Shown here piece after piece: positions 58,539 to 64,000 of a stretch of 64,000 nucleotides of DNA (the stretch's first letter is position 1; the number at the start of each line of letters is the position of its first letter). This DNA is from Terriglobia bacterium. GTDB lineage: Bacteria; Acidobacteriota; Terriglobia; Acidiferrales; UBA7541. The position numbers and the translations under genes were made by a program. Under the pieces are notes generated by a model, which did not search any database, was not told the DNA's origin, and saw only the letters and a list, made by a program, of their open reading frames with translations. The DNA lies in the NCBI GenBank assembly GCA_020072785.1, contig JAIQGG010000002.1, positions 620,001 through 684,000 of the forward strand, given 5' to 3'.

Positions 58539-60110
58539 ATGGCCACCACCGAAACAAAACTCAACATCCCGGAATTCACCAACGAACCCTTCATCGACTA
58601 TTCCAAACCGGAAAGCCGCAAAGCCATGGAAGCGGCCCTGAAAAAGGTCGCCGCCGAATTCACCCGCGAGTACCCCATGTACATCGCCGGAAAGCCGGTC
58701 ACCACCTCCGAAAAGCGCACCTCCACCAATCCCTCGCACCCCGCGCAGGTCGTCGGCACCTTCCAGGTGGCCACCGTGGACCACGTCAACCAGGCCGTGG
58801 AAGCCGCCAACAAGTATTTTCAAACCTGGAAGCATGTGCCCGTCGAGCAGCGTGTCCAGTGCCTCTTTCGCGCCGCCGAAATCCTCCGCAGCCGCAAATT
58901 CGAGATGAATGCTCTGGTCTGCTACGAAGTGGGCAAATCCTGGATCGAAGCCGACGCCGACACCGCCGAAACCATCGATTTCTGCGAATTCTACGGCCGC
59001 GAGATGCTCCGCGTCGCCGGACACCACAAGCTCGTGCCCATGAAGGGCGAAAAGAACTACCTGGAATACATTCCGCTCGGCGTTGGCGCCGTCATTCCCC
59101 CGTGGAATTTCCCCTGCGCCATCATGGCCGGCCTGGTCGTCGCCGGTCTGGTGACCGGCAACACCATCGTGCTCAAGCCCGCCAGCGATTCTCCGGCGGT
59201 GGCCGCCAAGTTCCTGGAAATCCTGCACGAGGCCGGCGTCCCCAGGGAGGCCGTGCAATTCCTCACCGGCCCCGGCGGCAGCATGGGCGATGCCCTGGTC
59301 TCGCACCCCAAGATTCGCTACATCGGTTTCACCGGCTCCATGGAAGTCGGCTTGCGCATTCACGAGCTGGCCAGCAAGAAGCAGCCCGGGCAGGTCTGGA
59401 TCAAGCGCACCGTGCTGGAAATGGGCGGCAAGGACGCCACCATCGTGGATGAGGAAGCGGATCTGGAATCCGCCGTCGAGGGCGTCGTGCAGGCCACGTT
59501 CGGCTATTCCGGCCAGAAGTGCTCGGCCTGCTCCCGCGCCATCGTTTCCGAAAAGATCTACGACGCCTTTTTGGTCAAGCTCGTCGCGCGCACCAACAGG
59601 ATCACCACCGGCCCCGCCGAGGACCCCAACAACTACATGGGCCCGGTGGTCAGCAAAGGCGCGATGAAGACCATCCTCGATTACATCGAGATCGGCAAGA
59701 AGGAAGGGAAGCTGCTCACTGGCGGCGGGCGCGCTCCCGGCGACGGCTACTTCGTGCAGCCCACCATCATCGCCGATGTGGCCCCCACGGCGCGCATCGC
59801 TCAGGAAGAGATCTTCGGCCCGGTCCTCACGGTCATCAAGGCCCGCGACTTCGACCACGCCCTCGAGATCGCCAACGGCACGCAGTTCGGCCTCACCGGC
59901 GCGGTCTACTCCAAGAACCCCGCGAAGCTCGCCAAGGCCGCCGGCGTCTTCCACGTCGGCAATCTCTACCTCAACCGCAAGTGCACCGGCGCCATGGTCG
60001 GCGCGCACCCCTTCGGCGGCTTCAACATGTCCGGCACCGATTCCAAGACTGGCGGGAAAGACTACGTCATGCTCTTCCTGCAGGCCAAAGCCGTCGCCGA
60101 GAAAATCTGA
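58539..60110 (+). CDS. pruA: L-glutamate gamma-semialdehyde (P5C) dehydrogenase
   Basis: A 523-residue aldehyde dehydrogenase of the P5C type: VIPPWNFPCAIMAG, LEMGGKDATIVDEEADLE with the general-base Glu, the nucleophile Cys328 in GYSGQKCSACSR, and the C-terminal HPFGGFNMSGTDSKTGG anchor. It should oxidise glutamate gamma-semialdehyde to glutamate with NAD+, the second step of proline and arginine breakdown. It is the single-function form, without the proline dehydrogenase domain of PutA, and no proline dehydrogenase gene lies next to it. The ATG at 58539 is fixed by AGGAGG. An APC permease is encoded convergently 30 bases away. Confidence 0.93.
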   Translation: MATTETKLNIPEFTNEPFIDYSKPESRKAMEAALKKVAAEFTREYPMYIAGKPVTTSEKRTSTNPSHPAQVVGTFQVATVDHVNQAVEAANKYFQTWKHVPVEQRVQCLFRAAEILRSRKFEMNALVCYEVGKSWIEADADTAETIDFCEFYGREMLRVAGHHKLVPMKGEKNYLEYIPLGVGAVIPPWNFPCAIMAGLVVAGLVTGNTIVLKPASDSPAVAAKFLEILHEAGVPREAVQFLTGPGGSMGDALVSHPKIRYIGFTGSMEVGLRIHELASKKQPGQVWIKRTVLEMGGKDATIVDEEADLESAVEGVVQATFGYSGQKCSACSRAIVSEKIYDAFLVKLVARTNRITTGPAEDPNNYMGPVVSKGAMKTILDYIEIGKKEGKLLTGGGRAPGDGYFVQPTIIADVAPTARIAQEEIFGPVLTVIKARDFDHALEIANGTQFGLTGAVYSKNPAKLAKAAGVFHVGNLYLNRKCTGAMVGAHPFGGFNMSGTDSKTGGKDYVMLFLQAKAVAEKI

Positions 60111-60140
60111 GGAGCGTGCAGCGATTCGATAAGCGTTGAA

Positions 60141-61565
60141 TTAGGCTGCGTTCCGGGCAGCGCGCTGCGCCGCCCACTTCAGCGCGCGAAACACCGGATA
60201 ACTCGCCGCCAGCGCCAGCAGTGTCAGCCTGCTGTTGTCCATGTCTTCCTTGAGGACTCCCAGCAGAAACAGCACCGACCCCGCGAGCGCCGCGCCCGTC
60301 GTCCACGGATAGCCCCAGGCGCGGTATGGCCGCTTCATCTCCGGCTCGCGCCTCCGCAGCACGAACAGGGAAACGAACGACAGCGTGTAATTGGTGACGA
60401 AGAAAAACGCCAGCATCGCAATCACCCGCTGGAAACTGAAGACCGCGAAGATCACGCCGACGGCTGCGCTCAGCGCCAGCGCCAGCGTGGGCGTTCCGCC
60501 TTTGTTCACGTTGGCGACCGGGCGGAAGAAGAGACCGTCGCTGCTCATGGCATGGATGATGCGCGTGCCCATCAGGTGCAGCGCATTGAGGCTGCTGAGC
60601 AGCGAGAAGACCATGATCGCGCGGATGATGGTATCCCCGTGGGGGCCGAAGACGCGCTGCGCCGCCGCGCCCAGCGCGAAATTGTTCCCCGCAATCTCGC
60701 TCATCGGCAGGACGAAAACCACCGCGGCATTCAGCAGCAGGTAGATCCCCAGCAGCGACACCACGCTCCCGTAGATCGCGCGGGGAACATCGCGGCCCGG
60801 GTCGCGCACCTCGGCGCCGAAATAGATGACGCCGTCCCAGCCGTCGAAAGTGTAGATGGTCGCCTGCAGCCCCAGCACGAAGCCGAGGAAGAGCTTCCAG
60901 CCCACGGGCTGGATGATGGCATGCCCGGTGGACCACCCGCCATGGCCCATGACGAAACAGGCGGCGACCACGGCCAGGAACGCCAGGGCCTTGAGCAGGG
61001 AGCTGACATTCTGAATGAGGCTGCCGAGGCGCAGGCTGCGGTACTGCAGCAGGGCAAAGAGTATAATTACGAATACGGCTATAACTTTATCGTAAATATG
61101 TTCGGTGGGGAAGTGCCCGAAAGAGCGGCCGATGGCGGCTCTGGCGGCCTGGTCGTAGCGGTGCAAGACCGGGAAGAGGTCGCCGGAATACTCGCCGATG
61201 ACCAGGCCCACGGCGGCATTGGTGCCGCAGGTGGAGAGCCAGTCGCTCCAGCCGACGATGAAGCCGGCGTATTCGCCCAGGGCGCGCCGCGAATAATTGT
61301 ACTGGCCGCCGCTGCGCGGGACGGCGGCGCCCAGCTCCGCGAGCTGCGCCGCGCCGAGCAGCGCGTAGACCGCCCCGCCCACCCAGACGCCCAGGAAGAG
61401 CCAGACATTCGGAAGAATAGTGGCGATGTCGCCCGGGGTGCGCACGATGCCCGCGGCGATGGCATTGCCGACGGCGACGGCGACGCCGAAGCCCACACCC
61501 AAAATTTGCAGCAGGCGGCCGCGGGATGGCGGGGAGGAGGCGCGTGCGCCGGATTCGGTGGTCAA
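60141..61565 (-). CDS. APC family amino acid permease
   Basis: A 474-residue inner-membrane transporter with about 12 helices. The first helix region (GVGFGVAVAVGNAIAAGIVRTPG) carries the substrate-binding glycine-rich loop of APC proteins, with AELGAAVPRSGGQYNYSRRA and YTFDGWDGVIYFGAEVRDPG as further family segments. The frame starts with TTG at 61565; no strong ribosome-binding site is seen and no better ATG is available before the first helix. It converges with the P5C dehydrogenase gene, so proline or arginine uptake is an obvious guess, but the sequence does not show specificity. It is more similar in style than in sequence to the permease at 30450-31769. Confidence 0.88.
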   Translation of the reverse strand: MTTESGARASSPPSRGRLLQILGVGFGVAVAVGNAIAAGIVRTPGDIATILPNVWLFLGVWVGGAVYALLGAAQLAELGAAVPRSGGQYNYSRRALGEYAGFIVGWSDWLSTCGTNAAVGLVIGEYSGDLFPVLHRYDQAARAAIGRSFGHFPTEHIYDKVIAVFVIILFALLQYRSLRLGSLIQNVSSLLKALAFLAVVAACFVMGHGGWSTGHAIIQPVGWKLFLGFVLGLQATIYTFDGWDGVIYFGAEVRDPGRDVPRAIYGSVVSLLGIYLLLNAAVVFVLPMSEIAGNNFALGAAAQRVFGPHGDTIIRAIMVFSLLSSLNALHLMGTRIIHAMSSDGLFFRPVANVNKGGTPTLALALSAAVGVIFAVFSFQRVIAMLAFFFVTNYTLSFVSLFVLRRREPEMKRPYRAWGYPWTTGAALAGSVLFLLGVLKEDMDNSRLTLLALAASYPVFRALKWAAQRAARNAA

Positions 61566-61658
61566 GAGTTTCTGCTCACGGGCGGCTCGAAAGAGCGGCC
61601 ATCATAACCGCCGGGAAAGAAATTGCAAACCGGAAAGCGCGGCGGCGGGGGGAGCTCC

Positions 61659-63338
61659 TCAAGGGCGCCCGAGCGGGGGAGAAGACGCGGAAGGTCTCGC
61701 GAAGGGAGTGATGCCCTCGGGATCGACTTCGGGCTGAACGAGCCAGACCTGGCGGTCGCGGAAATACTCGAGTAGTTTGCGGTTCTGCTCCGGCCCCATA
61801 TCGCGGGCCCAGACCACTTTCGAGGCGTCGATGTCCGCGGCGTTATAGACCCATTCCTCGTGAATATTGTGCAGCTTTCCGTAGCGCACCAGAACGAGTT
61901 GTTTTCCCGGCAGGCGCTGGAGCTTTGCGGAAACGCGAGCGCGGCGCCAATTGCCCATGTTGCCGTTCCAGTCCCAGGCGTAGGGATCCGCGATGCGCTG
62001 ATAAAGGCCCGAGCCCACGGTGAACAGCAGGAGCAGGATGATCAGGCGCGAAAGGCCCAGGCCGGCCCGACGCCCCGCGAAGCGCATGGTGCGCAAGTGC
62101 CGCAAGCACTGGAGCAGCAGGGCATAGAGCACGCAGGCCAGCGGGGCCGAATAGTGCGGCAGGGACCAGACCACGGCGAAGAGCCCCAGGGCACTGAGCA
62201 GAAAGGTCACGAGCAGCAGGCGCATGCGGCGGTCGCGGAACAGGAGGGGCAGGCAGAAAAGCAGGGGGAACGCGCCGGGCCAAAAATATACCTCCGCGTA
62301 ATTTTCCAGTTTTTCCCGGGAGACGGAGATTACGCCATCCCACGTTCTGGAGTACTGGCCGCGGGCCCAGATGTTGTAGAAGTACTCCATCTGGGGATTG
62401 TGGTAATGCAGCGGGGGGTTCCGCGGCTGCCAGAGGAAAAGGCCGGTGGTGTGATAGGTGCGTGTGTTCAGCACGTGGGGCATCAGCAGGGCATTTCCCG
62501 TCAGTCTCCAGTTGTAATAGGCGATGAACCCCGCCAGGAGAACGAGCAGCAGCGCCAGCGGCGCGACGACCCGGCGGAAGGTCACGCGCAGGGGTGGCGA
62601 GGAGCGGCCTCCCAGCCAGAACAAGAGAACAGCCGCGGCCGGCAGGCACAGGATCAGCCCTTCGAGCGGCCGGCTGTTGGCCAGGATCGCGACTCCCAAA
62701 CCGAGCAGCAAGGCGTCGCGCAGCAAATGTTTGCGGAGGATCCGCGGCAGCGCCCCCAGGACCAGCGCGCCCCCGGCCGCGGCCACCGCGCCGCCCCAGT
62801 AGCTGTTCACCCAGTAGCTGATGAGCCCCAGCTTGAGGACGGCGATCACGCCGCCGAGCAATGCCCAGCGCGCCGGCAGCCAGGCCTGCAGCATCCAGGT
62901 GATCGCAGCGCACATGGCGGCCACGCTGAGGAGCACCCCGATCCAGGGATGTCCCAAAAGCTGGCCGGCGGCCAGCGCGAAACTCTGCGCCGGCGGAAAC
63001 ATGCCCGAATAGGTGGGGAACCAATTGACGTGGAAGGTTTCGAAACTCAGCCACAGGGGATGCGGGGGATTGGCGAGGCGGCCGTGAACGAAGGTGTCGG
63101 CCTGCAACAGATAGGCAAATTCGTCGTGGTTGCCCGGGACCGGCACAGGAATCACGGGCAGAAGCGACAGCCGCAACACGACAGCCGCAAAAAAGATCAG
63201 GGCGACCGCGGCCGTTCGCCGGGCGGCCATCCTGGAAAAGCAAGTTTCGATGAACCGAAACCAGCGGTCACCGATCCGCGGCACGAGCCCTGCGAAGACC
63301 AGCAACGCCGCCAGGACCAGCCAGGACAAGCTGTCCAA
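61659..63338 (-). CDS. Polytopic membrane protein, GT-C glycosyltransferase-like
   Basis: A 559-residue protein with about ten to twelve membrane helices. The large first periplasmic loop has PVPGNHDEFAYLLQADTFVHGRLANPPHP, an acidic DEF motif of the kind used by GT-C transferases that take lipid-linked sugars. A soluble C-terminal tail follows (about 440-559, ADIDASKVVWARDMGPEQNRK). The best start is TTG 63338, preceded by AGGAGA at proper spacing; a GTG at 63374 lacks one. It lies downstream of a GT2-type gene on the same strand, consistent with a polyprenyl-phosphate-sugar pathway. The sugar and acceptor are unknown. Confidence 0.72.
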   Translation of the reverse strand: MDSLSWLVLAALLVFAGLVPRIGDRWFRFIETCFSRMAARRTAAVALIFFAAVVLRLSLLPVIPVPVPGNHDEFAYLLQADTFVHGRLANPPHPLWLSFETFHVNWFPTYSGMFPPAQSFALAAGQLLGHPWIGVLLSVAAMCAAITWMLQAWLPARWALLGGVIAVLKLGLISYWVNSYWGGAVAAAGGALVLGALPRILRKHLLRDALLLGLGVAILANSRPLEGLILCLPAAAVLLFWLGGRSSPPLRVTFRRVVAPLALLLVLLAGFIAYYNWRLTGNALLMPHVLNTRTYHTTGLFLWQPRNPPLHYHNPQMEYFYNIWARGQYSRTWDGVISVSREKLENYAEVYFWPGAFPLLFCLPLLFRDRRMRLLLVTFLLSALGLFAVVWSLPHYSAPLACVLYALLLQCLRHLRTMRFAGRRAGLGLSRLIILLLLFTVGSGLYQRIADPYAWDWNGNMGNWRRARVSAKLQRLPGKQLVLVRYGKLHNIHEEWVYNAADIDASKVVWARDMGPEQNRKLLEYFRDRQVWLVQPEVDPEGITPFARPSASSPPLGRP

Positions 63339-63492
63339 TGGGACTCTCCTTTCGGGCCCGGGGAGTCGAGTCACCGCGGCTCAATGCCAACGGCGGCTTT
63401 CCGCCTCCCGGTGCTTCCGAAATGCTCCATTGTGCACGGGAGAGCCCCGCGATTCCAACAAAACCGGCGCTCCGTACTTCCGGAGCGGAACG

Positions 63493-64000
63493 CTAGGTTT
63501 GGCGGATATGGGTGGGCGCGGATTCCTTGGGAAGGGAAGCGTAGCGCGCGCGGAGACTCTGGAATTGCCTGCTGCGAAGGATTCCGAAACGGTGGAGCGA
63601 GTAGCGGCCCAGCAGCACGAGAATCTTGAGGCCATACACCGCGCTCTGAAAGAAGCTTGCGGACGACGCTTCGGCGAAGTAGCGCACGGGAACGGCTATC
63701 TCCGCCAGCCGAAAACGAGCCAATACGGCCTGGGCGATGATCTCCTGATCGAAGACGAAACCATCCGAGTTCATGGCGAAATTGACGGTTTCCAGGACCT
63801 CGCGGCGAAAAGCCCGGTATCCGGTGTGATATTCGCTGTGATGCAGGCGGAAGGCCATGTTTTCGAGAGCCGTCAAGAAGCGGTTGGACACGTATTTCCA
63901 CCAGGGCATTCCCTGGCGAATCGCAGAGCCCTGTTTGAGGCGGGAGCCCAGAACGAGATCGGCTTCCCCCTGGAGGATGGGTGCGATGATCTGCGGCACC
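63493..64000 (-). CDS. GT2 glycosyltransferase (polyprenyl-phosphate sugar synthase-like), N-terminus outside the window
   Basis: The frame enters from the right edge; about 169 C-terminal residues are present. ADLVLGSRLKQGSAIRQGMPWWKYVSNRF and SEYHTGYRAFRREVLETVNF are typical of dolichol-phosphate-mannose-synthase-like GT2 enzymes, and SDGFVFDQEIIAQAVLARFRLAEIAVPVRYFAEASSAS supplies the conserved second half in short blocks. The nucleotide-binding DxD region lies outside the window. Such enzymes load a sugar onto undecaprenyl phosphate for GT-C transferases; the GT-C-like gene follows after 154 bases on the same strand. Confidence 0.85.
   Translation of the reverse strand, partial: VPQIIAPILQGEADLVLGSRLKQGSAIRQGMPWWKYVSNRFLTALENMAFRLHHSEYHTGYRAFRREVLETVNFAMNSDGFVFDQEIIAQAVLARFRLAEIAVPVRYFAEASSASFFQSAVYGLKILVLLGRYSLHRFGILRSRQFQSLRARYASLPKESAPTHIRQT

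Noticed and set aside
58539-61565. Aldehyde dehydrogenase and permease as part of the amine dehydrogenase pathway
   Set aside because: They are 40 kb away, the enzyme has P5C dehydrogenase motifs, and nothing in the sequence links their regulation.
1-64000. tRNA, rRNA or riboswitch genes
   Set aside because: I looked through the intergenic gaps and saw no cloverleaf, rRNA segment or recognised riboswitch core. A covariance search would be needed to exclude small ncRNAs.

Overview
The window is high-GC bacterial DNA from a diderm. An outer-membrane TonB-dependent receptor of the Oar/carboxypeptidase-regulatory type, a VWA protein resembling the Acidobacteria-enriched VWFA family, many secreted S9/M28/P1/S15 peptidases and dispersed palindromic intergenic repeats all suggest a soil Acidobacteriota genome. 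No rRNA or tRNA gene, CRISPR array or phage structural gene was seen, and there is no marker gene that would settle the phylum.

Bases 1-18.6 kb. A partial acyl-CoA ligase and a PaaX-type repressor precede a tightly packed, probably single operon (2280-17851). It encodes a TonB-dependent receptor, a 34-codon small ORF, and the quinohemoprotein amine dehydrogenase (QHNDH) set: diheme alpha subunit, radical SAM maturase, gamma subunit carrying the CTQ and thioether cross-link residues, beta-propeller, ABC exporter, subtilisin-like leader protease and flavin monooxygenase. Two acyl-CoA ligases of different subfamilies sit inside it. The logic reads as outer-membrane uptake, periplasmic oxidation of a primary amine to an aldehyde, then CoA activation of the derived acid. 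A PaaX-type regulator upstream and a short LysR-type regulator downstream are candidate controllers.

Bases 18.6-24 kb hold a P-type (MgtA-like) cation ATPase, a GbsR/MarR-type regulator with a well-formed promoter/operator, an NAD(P)-binding SDR-like protein and a DUF4126 membrane protein. Bases 24-37 kb are a peptide and amino-acid catabolism block: a Tat-exported flavoprotein, S9 peptidase, amidohydrolase, VOC protein and APC permease on the minus strand, then a class III aminotransferase, M28 peptidase and P1 (DmpA-type) peptidase on the plus strand. Bases 36.9-39.3 kb carry a three-gene minus-strand unit: an LPKTG-bearing exported protein, a VWA protein and a class D-like sortase.

Bases 39.7-53.7 kb hold a small membrane protein, a cobalt-type nitrile hydratase operon (alpha, beta, accessory protein), a GcvT-like protein, an unknown exported protein, a CocE/NonD hydrolase between direct repeats, two CrtI/PYROXD2-like flavoproteins with a class III aminotransferase, a beta-carbonic anhydrase and an HtrA-like protease. 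Bases 53.7-58.4 kb are an accessory patch: tandem and nested palindromic repeats, a ParDE-like toxin-antitoxin pair between 71-bp direct repeats, and an AT-richer island with a winged-helix/nucleoside-phosphorylase protein and a partner of unknown function. The island abuts what looks like the stub of a GIY-YIG endonuclease gene. The right end has a P5C dehydrogenase, an APC permease and two membrane/glycosyl-transfer genes, the last cut by the window edge.
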